From Enterococcus sp. 5H (GTDB taxonomy: Bacteria; Bacillota; Bacilli; Lactobacillales; Enterococcaceae), in NCBI RefSeq assembly GCF_028128615.1, contig NZ_AMDP01000002.1:496001-560000 (forward strand): DNA of 64,000 bases. The letters run 5' to 3'. Under the pieces are notes generated by a model. It did no database searches. It saw only the letters and a list, made by a program, of their open reading frames with translations, and was not told the DNA's origin. Below, piece by piece: positions 17,969 through 26,301 of this stretch. Numbering within the stretch: the stretch's first letter is position 1; every line of letters starts with the position of its first letter. The translations under genes were made by a program, and so were the position numbers.

Positions 17969-19240
17969 TTAAACGACTAATGTGCGTTCGTTACTGAATT
18001 TTTCATATTTTTTATTTACGATGATGTTTTCAAGTGTTTCTACTAATGTGTAGACTTCCTCATATGTGTTGTATAAGGCAATTGGTGCTAAACGAATAAC
18101 GTTTGGTTCTCTAAAATCAGGAATAATATTCGCTTCTTTTAATGCTTTACAAATGCGGTAAGCTTCATCATGTTCCAAACAAACATGCCCACCCCGTTTA
18201 CTATCTTCACGTGGATTTCCAACTGTGTAGCCATATTGCGAGAGTTTTTCATCAATCAAATACATAAGATAGGCAGTAATGTTTAATGATTTTTCACGGA
18301 TTTTACTCATACCGATCTCGTTAAAGATAGTCAAGGTTCCTTCTAACGGTGCCATAGCCAAGAAACTTGGTGAACCAATCTGCCAGCCGCTAGCATCGTG
18401 TTGATGTTCAAACTCATGTTTTAACTCAAATTGGGTATCATCTTTATTTCCCCACCAACCCGCTAAACCAGGTGTTTCTTTAAAATGTTTGCGATTCATG
18501 TATAAACCAGCAATTGACCCCGGACCAGCGGATAGATATTTATACGTACACCACACAGCAAAGTCTGGTTGAATATCTTTGAAATCCATTGGAATTGCTC
18601 CGATTGCATGGCATAAATCCCAGCCGATTAAAATTCCTCTTTGATGAGCAGCATCCGTTACACGTTTCATATCGACTATTTGAGAACTTCTATATAGAAC
18701 TGTCGGCAATAAAATCATAGCAACATCATCAGTCATAGCCTCAATAACAGCAGCTTCATCAATTAAACGTCCGTCTGAGCTTTTCACTACTTTAACCGCA
18801 TCTTTAGGATCGTATCCGTGGAGACGAACTTGGCTGTCTACAGCGTAACGATCAGTCGGAAAATTCAAATCATCTACCAAGATTTTATAGCGCTCTTTCG
18901 TCGGTTTGTATAACGTACTAATACATTGATGAATATTAATTGTGGTACTTCCAGTAATAACAACTTCATCTGGATTAGCATTAATTAATGGTGCTGACAT
19001 CTCCCCTAATTTCCCAGCATAATGGAATAACGCATCCCATAGTTTTATCCCTTCTTTTTTCCAAGTTTCCATCATACGAAGTAACGCCTCTTCAGCATCC
19101 TTTGAAGCTAAGCCTAATGAATTCCCATCCATATAAATCTCATCTGCTTGAACATAAAAGCGATCTCTTACTTTTCTTAGCGGATCTAATTTGTCCATTT
19201 CTTGTGCACTAGCCCGATCTGTTTGAAATTTTCTTTCCAT
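17969..19240 (-). CDS. kynU: Kynureninase
   Basis: A PLP enzyme that cleaves L-kynurenine to anthranilate and L-alanine. About 423 residues, close to other bacterial kynureninases. Motifs include IYMDGNSLGL near the N-terminus, LPTVLYRSSQ, GWDLCHAIGA (PLP-binding Asp), the Schiff-base Lys234 in CTYKYLSAGPG, GWWG and QIGSPSFLA. The ATG at 19238-19240 is preceded by GGAAGGTGATG; a TTG six codons upstream is less likely. No tryptophan dioxygenase, formamidase or kynurenine monooxygenase is in the window, so kynurenine must come from elsewhere, most simply from outside the cell through the adjacent MFS carrier. Confidence 0.93.
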   Translation of the reverse strand: MERKFQTDRASAQEMDKLDPLRKVRDRFYVQADEIYMDGNSLGLASKDAEEALLRMMETWKKEGIKLWDALFHYAGKLGEMSAPLINANPDEVVITGSTTINIHQCISTLYKPTKERYKILVDDLNFPTDRYAVDSQVRLHGYDPKDAVKVVKSSDGRLIDEAAVIEAMTDDVAMILLPTVLYRSSQIVDMKRVTDAAHQRGILIGWDLCHAIGAIPMDFKDIQPDFAVWCTYKYLSAGPGSIAGLYMNRKHFKETPGLAGWWGNKDDTQFELKHEFEHQHDASGWQIGSPSFLAMAPLEGTLTIFNEIGMSKIREKSLNITAYLMYLIDEKLSQYGYTVGNPREDSKRGGHVCLEHDEAYRICKALKEANIIPDFREPNVIRLAPIALYNTYEEVYTLVETLENIIVNKKYEKFSNERTLVV

Positions 19241-19302
19241 CTCTACATCACCTTCCAAATCTTTTTCATTAAAAGCAGCAAGCTGCCTTACTAACTAATT
19301 AA

Positions 19303-20490
19303 CTAGGATAAAACTTTATGTTTATTCAAGCGGATAAACCCTATCACAGCAAGTAACGCAATCATTCCAACTGCGACCAGCAAATAAATTGCTGTCAACC
19401 AAGAGTCACCGATTTCACTGACTTTGGTCACTAAAGGTGTACCGATAAAAATACCAATATAATAAAACAAATTAATAAACGAAATACTTGCACCGATTAA
19501 TCGCTCTTGTTTGACAACTTTTGGTGCCAGAATCATGACACAGGAAGAAGATAAGCTTGCTCCTGCAGATAGTGCAAAAAGTTGAGCAATAAATGTAATA
19601 TTGCTGTTTAAATACCCCATCCAAAACGTAGCGACTAACATTAGTAAAAACGAACAAAATATAATTACTTGTCCTTTTTTCAGTTTGTCTATCAAAAAAC
19701 CTGCTAGAGCTCCAAATGGAATTCCAAACAACCCAAAATATCCTGTATAACTATTAGCTAAATTTTCTGACAAACCGTAATATTGTGTATAAATCACGGG
19801 ATAGAGATTGATAAAAGCGAACAAAATGAATGCCATACAGCCTTGAGCTACTGCTAAAAGCCAAATTGCTTTATTTTCCATCGCATTTTTGACTGATCCC
19901 TCTTTTTTTCTACCTTCAGCAATAGCTTGACTAGCTGGTTCATCTAGAAAAATTAGATACAAAAACAGCAGAATCAAGGATAAAACAGCAATCAAATACC
20001 ATAATGAATGTAGTCCGTATTTTTGTACGATTGGTTTAAATAAATTCATTGCCAACATAGAACCTAACGCTGAGAATGTCCCCCACAGCCCTGTCGCAAT
20101 TCCGCTATGATTCTCTTTAAACCAAAAATTAATTAAAACAATTCCTACCATAATTATCATAGAAAAAGAAATTCCTTCAACGGCTCTTGATAAAAGTAAT
20201 GACCAAAAACTAGTAGAAAAAGCCCCCCATAAATTCCCTAATGCCAAAAATCCCATCAATGCCAATAGTAATTTTTTAGGACCAAATCGTGTAACCAAAG
20301 TACCGCCTGGAACTGCCAAAAAAATACCTGAAACTGTAAAAATCGACATTAACCACGATACCATCGAAAGACTGATTCCTAATTCTTGTACCAATTCATT
20401 TTGGATAGGCACCAATTTTAGCTGACTTAGTGAAACGACAACTCCGCCAATATACAACAAAATAAATTTAATCCATCTGTTTCTCACCAT
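19303..20490 (-). CDS. MFS transporter, candidate kynurenine importer
   Basis: A 395-residue major facilitator protein with twelve predicted helices and a central loop near residues 185-205. The conserved cytoplasmic loop after helix 2 reads GGTLVTRFGPKKLLL and the equivalent after helix 8 reads GFLIDKLKKGQ. The C-terminus is short and basic. It is the first gene of the MFS-kynU-ald unit, with 62 bases before kynU. Sequence alone does not fix the substrate; import of kynurenine, or exchange for anthranilate, is inferred from the neighbours. Confidence 0.85.
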   Translation of the reverse strand: MVRNRWIKFILLYIGGVVVSLSQLKLVPIQNELVQELGISLSMVSWLMSIFTVSGIFLAVPGGTLVTRFGPKKLLLALMGFLALGNLWGAFSTSFWSLLLSRAVEGISFSMIIMVGIVLINFWFKENHSGIATGLWGTFSALGSMLAMNLFKPIVQKYGLHSLWYLIAVLSLILLFLYLIFLDEPASQAIAEGRKKEGSVKNAMENKAIWLLAVAQGCMAFILFAFINLYPVIYTQYYGLSENLANSYTGYFGLFGIPFGALAGFLIDKLKKGQVIIFCSFLLMLVATFWMGYLNSNITFIAQLFALSAGASLSSSCVMILAPKVVKQERLIGASISFINLFYYIGIFIGTPLVTKVSEIGDSWLTAIYLLVAVGMIALLAVIGFIRLNKHKVLS

Positions 20491-20829
20491 AAAGATTGCT
20501 CCTTTTTTGGTTCTGTCTTTTTAGATTGAAGAAACAACATATTTACCAGTAAATATCAGTTCGTCTTAAGATACGTTAATCATAGCGAAACTCACCCAAC
20601 TTTGTATATAAAAATCCGAATAAAAAGTAAGCGTTTTCTTTTCGAATTAGAAAATGTTTTAGCTTTATTTTTACAATGTGAAAAAAATGGATGTAAAGGT
20701 TGATTTTTAGCCATTTATTTAGTGAAAAATTGTTAAAATTTAATTTACTATAGCATCTAACCTTAATATCCTCTATAATTAATGTACGAAATAGATTTAA
20801 TTAAGGATATTGAAGAAAGAGGTGTACCA
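20491..20829. promoter_or_regulatory. Divergent control region between the MFS-kynU-ald unit and the Lrp/AsnC gene
   Basis: A 339-bp AT-rich gap without a supported gene. It holds AGTAAGCGTTTTCT (20626-20639), which matches the catabolite-repression consensus TGWAARCGNTWNCW except at the first base and one inner position, and the palindrome ATATTTACCAGTAAATAT (20539-20556; 8-bp perfect arms, 2-bp centre) 49-66 bases before the MFS start. A possible -10, TATAAT (20774-20779), precedes the regulator gene. CcpA control and local repression or activation are inferred from these sites. Confidence 0.5.
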
Positions 20830-21270
20830 GTGGATAAAACAGACCGTAAACTGTTAAAAATTCTGCATGAAAACTCTCGTATCTCTATTGTAGAATTATC
20901 TCAAAAAATTAATTTAAGCCGTCCCAGTGTTAAAGAACGAATTGACAAGTTAATTGAGCAAGGAATTCTCACTAATTTCACAATTCAAGTATCTTTGGAA
21001 CAAATTGACCAGACCATTACTTTTTTTAGTGAACTAAGCCAAGTCACTCTTTCAGTTGAAAAAGTACTAAAGTTATTAAAAAACACACCTGCAGTCAATG
21101 ATGTATACATCGTCAGCGGACACGTCAATTATTTAGTAAAAGCGACTGTTGCCAATCCTAGTGAAATGAAAGATTTATTAGCAAAATGGATGCTGTTTGC
21201 CAGCGTCAACAGTTCAATTGTTCTAGAAACAGCTATCGAAAATCAGCAAAATTTCGATTTAAATAGTTAA
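20830..21270 (+). CDS. Lrp/AsnC family transcriptional regulator, candidate kynurenine sensor
   Basis: A 146-residue regulator: an N-terminal helix-turn-helix (residues about 4-50, TDRKLLKILHENSRISIVELSQ and SRPSVKERIDKL in line with Lrp/AsnC) and a C-terminal ligand-binding RAM domain (residues about 70-140, VNDVYIVSGHVNYLVKA). The GTG at 20830-20832 has AAAGAGGTG just upstream and gives the normal family length. It diverges from the MFS-kynU-ald unit. In Pseudomonas the Lrp-type KynR controls kynurenine genes; the same role here is inferred from position. Confidence 0.87.
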   Translation: MDKTDRKLLKILHENSRISIVELSQKINLSRPSVKERIDKLIEQGILTNFTIQVSLEQIDQTITFFSELSQVTLSVEKVLKLLKNTPAVNDVYIVSGHVNYLVKATVANPSEMKDLLAKWMLFASVNSSIVLETAIENQQNFDLNS

Positions 21271-21351
21271 GTGAACGAAAAATAAATTACCCTTGGAAAC
21301 AAATTTTAATTATTTGCAACTTATTGTGAATAAGATCACTAACGTTCCTAC

Positions 21352-21378
21352 AAAAAAAGAGCCGATTTTCATCAGCTC
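21352..21378 (-). terminator. Terminator of obgE
   Basis: GAGCTGAT/ATCGGCTC with a short loop, one mismatch, followed on the minus strand by TTTTTTT. It lies 20 bases past the obgE stop. Confidence 0.85.
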
Positions 21379-21398
21379 TCCTCTACAAATTACTTATT

Positions 21399-22712
21399 CT
21401 ATTCAACAAACTCAAATTCATATTCCGCAATCCGAACAATATCGCCATCTTTAGCTCCACGCGCACGTAATGCTTCATCGATACCCATACCACGCAATTG
21501 ACGTGCAAAACGCATAACACTTTCATCATGCTCAAAATTGGTCATCTTAAATAAGCGCTCCAATGTTTCACCAGACAATACCCATGTAGCATCTGGATCA
21601 CGATCAATAGTATATTCAGGCCCTTCAGGCTGGAAGCCATAATGAACGGTATCTTCAATGATTTCTTCTTCGTATAATGGGAATTCCGGTGTTACATCCA
21701 ATAAATCTGCTGTTGCATTTAGTAAAGGATCGATTCCCTTACGTGCAACACCTGAGATTGGAAAAATTGGCAAATGATCTGCGTACTCATCTGTTCGTTC
21801 TTTTTCAATTTGTTCTTTAAATTTCTTTAAATTCTCTTCTGCTTCAGGCATATCCATCTTATTCGCAACAATAATTTGCGGACGTTCCATTAAACGAAGG
21901 TTATGAGAAGCTAGTTCCTTGTTAATCGCTAAATAATCCTCGTATGGATCACGCCCTTCCATTCCACTCATATCAATTACATGTAGAATAACTCTTGTAC
22001 GCTCGATATGACGTAAGAATTGCGTTCCAAGACCAATACCTTGAGATGCACCTTCAATCAATCCAGGCAAGTCAGCCGCAGCAAAACTACGACCATCACT
22101 CGTCGAAACCATCCCTAAATTAGGAACTAGTGTCGTAAAATGATAAGCACCGATCTTCGGTCTAGCAGATGAAATAACAGATAATAAAGTCGATTTTCCT
22201 ACAGAAGGGAAACCAACTAAACCAACATCCGCTAAAACTTTTAATTCTAATTCAATTTTACGTTCTTGCCCTGGTTCACCATTTTCAGCGATTTCTGGAG
22301 CAGGGTTTTTAGCTGAAGCAAAACGAATATTTCCGCGTCCGCCGCGTCCGCCTTTTGCTACTGTCAATGTTTGACCGTTTTCAATTAAATCACCGATTAA
22401 TGTTCCTGTATCCGCATCACGAACTGTTGTACCTGGCGGAACTTTTACAAATGTATCTTCTGAGCCACGGCCATGCATTCCTTTACTCATTCCATTTTCA
22501 CCAGGTTGGGCTTTGAAATGACGATTAAAACGGAAATCCATTAACGTACGCAAACCTTCTTCTACTATTAAAATCACATCACCGCCGCGACCACCGTCAC
22601 CGCCTGCAGGTCCGCCATCCGGAACATATTTTTCTCTACGAAAAGCAACCATCCCGTCTCCGCCTTTACCGGCTTTGACATCTATTGTTACCTGATCTAA
22701 AAACATGGACAT
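21399..22712 (-). CDS. obgE: GTPase ObgE/CgtA
   Basis: An essential ribosome-associated GTPase involved in 50S maturation and stress signalling. The 437 residues contain the glycine-rich Obg domain (residues 1-158, [11 protein letters not shown] and GGRGGRGN), the G domain ([22 protein letters not shown]) and the C-terminal OCT domain (residues about 345-430). The start follows GGAGG. It is monocistronic, with its own promoter at 22836-22864. Confidence 0.96.
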   Translation of the reverse strand: MSMFLDQVTIDVKAGKGGDGMVAFRREKYVPDGGPAGGDGGRGGDVILIVEEGLRTLMDFRFNRHFKAQPGENGMSKGMHGRGSEDTFVKVPPGTTVRDADTGTLIGDLIENGQTLTVAKGGRGGRGNIRFASAKNPAPEIAENGEPGQERKIELELKVLADVGLVGFPSVGKSTLLSVISSARPKIGAYHFTTLVPNLGMVSTSDGRSFAAADLPGLIEGASQGIGLGTQFLRHIERTRVILHVIDMSGMEGRDPYEDYLAINKELASHNLRLMERPQIIVANKMDMPEAEENLKKFKEQIEKERTDEYADHLPIFPISGVARKGIDPLLNATADLLDVTPEFPLYEEEIIEDTVHYGFQPEGPEYTIDRDPDATWVLSGETLERLFKMTNFEHDESVMRFARQLRGMGIDEALRARGAKDGDIVRIAEYEFEFVE

Positions 22713-23138
22713 TTTTTGTCCTCCTATCTTATATAAGGTGTATGTAAAGTTAAAATCCGCATAAATAACTTTTATATCACCGTTGTCTTATTCAGATTCT
22801 AACTACCTAAACTGTGCAGTTTAAAAGCCTTTCTTATTGTAAAGGTTATCGCTGAATTTGTCTAGCCAAATTCTTCTTTCATAATTGTCAGATGACCAAA
22901 ATGATCTTTAAAAATTGGCAATTAAACTAGATCATCTCTATTTTGCCTAACCAAAGACAAGATTTTTGACAAAATTAAACGATGCGTTCATCCTTATAGT
23001 ATAGCTTATATAGAAGGTATTTGATATAACCAATTATATACAGCTATCGCAAAAAAGTCGGCGAGTGCTGTAGACTTATGATGATTGTAAGTTCTAGCTC
23101 CATTTGCTTGCTCTAATTATCAAAGGAGGAAATTTAGC
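22713..23138. other. Intergenic region between obgE and gap
   Basis: A 426-bp gap that contains no supported coding sequence. It carries the obgE promoter on the minus strand and the gap leader on the plus strand. Just before gap there is a possible small hairpin (AAGTC/GACTT, about 23047-23072) and the ribosome binding site AAAGGAGG. TTGACA at 22966-22971 has no -10 at normal spacing, so I could not place the gap promoter. Confidence 0.5.
22836..22864 (-). promoter_or_regulatory. Promoter of obgE
   Basis: On the minus strand TAGACA (22859-22864), a 17-base spacer and TACAAT (22836-22841) lie about 125 bases before the obgE start. Confidence 0.55.
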
Positions 23139-24149
23139 ATGACAGTAAAAGTAGGTATTAATGGTTTTGGACGAATTGGACGTTTAGCATTCCGTCGTAT
23201 TAAAGAAGTTTCCGATGATATTGAAGTTGTAGCAATCAATGATTTGACAAGCCCAACAATGTTAGCACAATTACTTCAGTTTGACTCCACTCACGGAACC
23301 TATCCGGGAAAAATAACTGCAACAGAAGATGGGATTCTTGTAGACGGACAAGAAACAAAAGTATACGCAGAAGCTGATGCAAGTAAGTTGCCTTGGGTAG
23401 CAGATAATGGTGTGAACATCGTGTTAGAATGCACTGGTTTTTATACATCAGAAGCCAAAGCCCAAGCACATCTGGATGCAGGAGTTAAGCGTGTTGTTAT
23501 TTCTGCTCCAGCAGGTGACATGAAAACAATCGTTTATAACGTAAATGACGACACGTTAACCCCAGAAGATAAAATTATTTCAGCTGGCTCTTGTACAACA
23601 AACTGTTTAGCTCCCATGGCTTATTTCTTAAATAATGAATTTGGCATCGAAGTTGGGACAATGACAACAGTTCACGCCTATACTTCCACTCAAATGCTCT
23701 TAGACGGTCCTGTCAAAGGTGGTAATTTACGTGCAGCTCGTTCAGCAGCAGATAATACAATTCCGCATTCAACTGGTGCAGCTAAAGCAATTGGCTTAGT
23801 TATTCCGGAATTAAATGGGAAACTACAAGGTCACGCTCAACGGGTTCCAGTAGTTGATGGCTCTCTAACAGAGCTTGTAGCTATTTTGAAAACAAAAGTG
23901 ACAGCAGATCAAGTGAATGAAGCAATGAAAAAACATACAGTTGATAATCCTTCTTTTGGTTATGATGACCGTGAAATTGTTTCTGGGGATGTTATCGGCA
24001 CTACTGAGGGTTCAATTTTTGATCCTACTCAAACAGAAATTACAACTTCTGGAGATTTTCAATTGGTCAAAACCGTTGCCTGGTACGATAACGAATATGG
24101 TTTTACTTGCCAAATGATTCGCTTACTAGAAAAATTTGCTAACTTATAG
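23139..24149 (+). CDS. gap: Type I glyceraldehyde-3-phosphate dehydrogenase
   Basis: Phosphorylating GAPDH converting glyceraldehyde 3-phosphate to 1,3-bisphosphoglycerate. The 336 residues are full length, with [10 protein letters not shown], the NAD-selective Asp in AINDL, catalytic Cys152 in [14 protein letters not shown], and WYDNEYG near the end. It is flanked by obgE and the DAHP synthase gene and has no cggR, pgk or tpi beside it, unlike the usual central glycolytic gap. A second, differently regulated copy is therefore likely. A strong GGAGG site precedes the ATG. Confidence 0.95.
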   Translation: MTVKVGINGFGRIGRLAFRRIKEVSDDIEVVAINDLTSPTMLAQLLQFDSTHGTYPGKITATEDGILVDGQETKVYAEADASKLPWVADNGVNIVLECTGFYTSEAKAQAHLDAGVKRVVISAPAGDMKTIVYNVNDDTLTPEDKIISAGSCTTNCLAPMAYFLNNEFGIEVGTMTTVHAYTSTQMLLDGPVKGGNLRAARSAADNTIPHSTGAAKAIGLVIPELNGKLQGHAQRVPVVDGSLTELVAILKTKVTADQVNEAMKKHTVDNPSFGYDDREIVSGDVIGTTEGSIFDPTQTEITTSGDFQLVKTVAWYDNEYGFTCQMIRLLEKFANL

Positions 24150-24169
24150 GATCTATACTGCTTAATAAC

Positions 24170-24226
24170 TTGTAAAAAATAAAGTGTGAAGCAAAACTGT
24201 TATTTTAGTTTTGCTTCACACTTTAA
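24170..24226. terminator. Bidirectional terminator between gap and the DAHP synthase gene
   Basis: A perfect 17-bp stem, AAAGTGTGAAGCAAAAC with GTTTTGCTTCACACTTT, lies between the two converging genes. The T-run is best on the minus strand (TTTATTTTTTAC). Confidence 0.88.
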
Positions 24227-24251
24227 GTTTAGATAAACAACAGATTTTTTA

Positions 24252-25280
24252 CTAGCTATTTTCAGCAATATACTCAACTAATCTTTCAGTTTCTGTCCAG
24301 CCTAGGCAAGGATCTGTAATGGACTTCCCAAAAATCTTACCATCTGCTTCTTGACGACCATTTTCTAAGAAGCTTTCAATCATAAATCCTCGAACCCATT
24401 CTTTCATATCTTGATTCCAAGAACGATTAATCAGTGTTTCTTTAACAATTCTAACTTGTTCATTATATTGTTTCCCTGAATTATCGTGATTTGTATCTAT
24501 CATAATAAATGGATTTTGATAATTTCCTGATTTATACAGATTAACCACTTTTAATAAATCTTCATAGTGATAATTTGGAATATTTTCACCATATTCGTTT
24601 AACCCACCTCTAAGTACAACATGGGCTAGTGGATTAGAACTGGATTCTACTTCCAGTCCATTAAAGATAAATTCTTGTTTTTGCTGAGCCGCATATAAAG
24701 AGTTAAACAGAACGTTTAAATTGCCGCTAGTAGGATTTTTCATACCCGTCGGCTGATCAATTCCACTTGCCACAAAACGATGCTGCTGATCCTCTACCGA
24801 ACGTGCACCCACAGCAATGTAACTAACTAAATCTTGGACAAATTCCAAATTTTCAGGATATAACATTTCATCTGCTGTAGTTAAACCTGTTTCACAAATA
24901 ACTCGATTATGCAGCTGACGAACTGCAGCAATCCCTTGAATTAAATTACTTTCTCCTTCAGGATTTTGCTGATGTAATAAACCTTTGTAGCCATCACCAT
25001 TTGTTCGTGGTTTATTCGTGTAAACACGCGGAACCATAAAAATCTTATCTTGAACTTTTTCTTGCAATTTTGCTAATCGCGTGACGTATTCCATAACAGC
25101 ATCTTCATTATGAGCAGAACAAGGTCCGATTACTAATAATATCTTTTGACTTTTTCCTTCAATAATATTTTTAAGTTCTTGATCGCGTACATTTTTCTTT
25201 TGAGCTTGTGCTTCATTTAACTTTGATAAAGATTTAACTTGTTCAAAATTAATCGGTTGACTTAATGCTTTAAAACTCAT
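24252..25280 (-). CDS. aroF: 3-deoxy-7-phosphoheptulonate (DAHP) synthase, AroFGH type
   Basis: The first committed enzyme of aromatic amino acid synthesis, joining phosphoenolpyruvate and erythrose 4-phosphate. The 342 residues show the type I-alpha motifs: IGPCSAHN, PRVYTNKPRTN, GARSVEDQQHR, KNPTSGN, HVVLRGG, DTNHDNSGKQ and SITDPCLGW. The ATG at 25278-25280 follows GGAAG at 7 bases. A longer frame reaches into the leader, but it is not used because the leader is a T-box riboswitch with a terminator. Confidence 0.93.
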   Translation of the reverse strand: MSFKALSQPINFEQVKSLSKLNEAQAQKKNVRDQELKNIIEGKSQKILLVIGPCSAHNEDAVMEYVTRLAKLQEKVQDKIFMVPRVYTNKPRTNGDGYKGLLHQQNPEGESNLIQGIAAVRQLHNRVICETGLTTADEMLYPENLEFVQDLVSYIAVGARSVEDQQHRFVASGIDQPTGMKNPTSGNLNVLFNSLYAAQQKQEFIFNGLEVESSSNPLAHVVLRGGLNEYGENIPNYHYEDLLKVVNLYKSGNYQNPFIMIDTNHDNSGKQYNEQVRIVKETLINRSWNQDMKEWVRGFMIESFLENGRQEADGKIFGKSITDPCLGWTETERLVEYIAENS

Positions 25281-25342
25281 ACGATAACTTCCCTTCATTT
25301 TTTCCTTATAATCAAACAATAAAATAAATCGTAAAACTAGTA

Positions 25343-25625
25343 AAATAAAAAAGCCCCGTCCTTTCATTTCTGAAAAGGACGAGACCGAAAAGATCCGTGT
25401 TACCACCTTTGTTTACAATAAGCTTTCACTTAATGACTTAACAGGTACAAAAACACTTATACCCTGGCACAATAACGGGTGCGCAAAACCGTCACAGCCT
25501 ACTTCATTCGGTGTGAAGTTCAAAGAGGAATTCAGATACTTCGGGATTGTGCGCCTCTCAACAACCGGCTGCTTTCTGTAGACCTTCATTATCTTACTAG
25601 TTCTTGTCAATACTTTTATTGTTTA
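25343..25625 (-). ncRNA. T-box riboswitch leader of the DAHP synthase gene
   Basis: On the minus strand, downstream of a strong promoter, there is an about 280-base leader. It has a Stem I-like region with GAA-TTC-CTC (candidate Phe specifier TTC at 25528-25530), the conserved T-box GGTGGTAACACGG (25395-25407) and a terminator with a GTCCTTT/AAAGGAC stem followed by T6 (25345-25386). The variable base of TGGT is T, which fits a tRNA with discriminator A (Phe or Tyr) and argues against Trp. Uncharged tRNA would favour antitermination. The Phe specificity is my reading and could be Tyr. Confidence 0.85.
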
Positions 25626-25631
25626 TTGAAG

Positions 25632-25660
25632 CTATTGTATGAGATTCTACTCGGATTGTC
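25632..25660 (-). promoter_or_regulatory. Promoter of the T-box/DAHP synthase transcript
   Basis: On the minus strand a perfect TTGACA (25655-25660), a 17-base spacer and TACAAT (25632-25637) lie just upstream of the T-box leader. Confidence 0.85.
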
Positions 25661-25712
25661 AATCTCTTTTTAAAAATGATATAGAAATAAATCAACAATC
25701 GATTGAATCTAC

Positions 25713-26180
25713 TTATTCAGCTGATTGTTTCTTTTTTTTCTGTTGGCATTCTTGACAAATACCGTGAAAAGTCAAACGGTGATCTTTCACCATAAAATGA
25801 TAGCGTTGCTCAATGACTTGCTCCACATCTCCAAGTAAATCTTCTTCCACTTCTTCAATATTCCCACATTCCAAACATAAAAGATGATGGTGAAAATGTT
25901 TTGCGCCTTCTTTTCGTAAATCATAACGAGCTAATCCATCATTAAAACTTACCTTGTCTACAACTTTTAAGTCAGTTAAAATTTCTAATGTTCGATAAAC
26001 AGTTGCTAAACCAATCTCTGGGCTTTTTTGTTTAACTAAGAAATAAATTTCTTCAGCCGACATATGGTCTTTCTCATTCTCTAGTAAGACTAAAACTGTT
26101 GCTTCACGTTGCGGCGTCAGTTTGAAACCAGATTCATGCAATTGTTGTTTCGTTTTCTTTAAAGCAGCAGTAGAATCCAT
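25713..26180 (-). CDS. fur: Fur family transcriptional regulator
   Basis: A 155-residue metal-dependent repressor. The winged helix lies at residues about 10-85 (LTPQREATVLVLLE, GLATVYRTLEIL), followed by the His-rich HFHHHLLCLECGNIEEVEEDLL typical of Fur proper and the second Cys pair in CQEC of the structural zinc site. PerR is less likely from these blocks; Zur cannot be excluded. Iron-dependent repression of uptake genes is the expected role. A Fur-box-like sequence overlaps its own promoter. Confidence 0.87.
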   Translation of the reverse strand: MDSTAALKKTKQQLHESGFKLTPQREATVLVLLENEKDHMSAEEIYFLVKQKSPEIGLATVYRTLEILTDLKVVDKVSFNDGLARYDLRKEGAKHFHHHLLCLECGNIEEVEEDLLGDVEQVIEQRYHFMVKDHRLTFHGICQECQQKKKKQSAE

Positions 26181-26245
26181 AAATGCAGCCCCTTAATTAT
26201 AATAATTTTAATCTGGAAAGTTTTTTCCAGCAACAAATTATAATA

Positions 26246-26290
26246 AGTATAAAATAATCAGTTATCTTTTGCAAGTGATTCTCAATTAGA
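26246..26290 (-). promoter_or_regulatory. fur promoter with Fur-box-like half site
   Basis: On the minus strand TTGCAA (26269-26274), a 17-base spacer and TATACT (26246-26251) form a promoter. TAATTGAGAATCACTT (26275-26290), directly upstream of and abutting the -35, contains the Fur-box-like TTGAGAATCA. Autoregulation is inferred. Confidence 0.5.
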
Positions 26291-26301
26291 AATATAAAAC
26301 A

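Noticed and set aside
22966-23000. TTGACA and TATAGT as a gap promoter
   Set aside because: The spacer is 23 bases, too long for a SigA promoter, and no better -10 lies at 16-18 bases.
25413-25610. Open frame of 65 codons on the minus strand upstream of the DAHP synthase gene
   Set aside because: It lies wholly within the T-box leader, whose structured RNA elements explain the sequence; there is no ribosome binding site.
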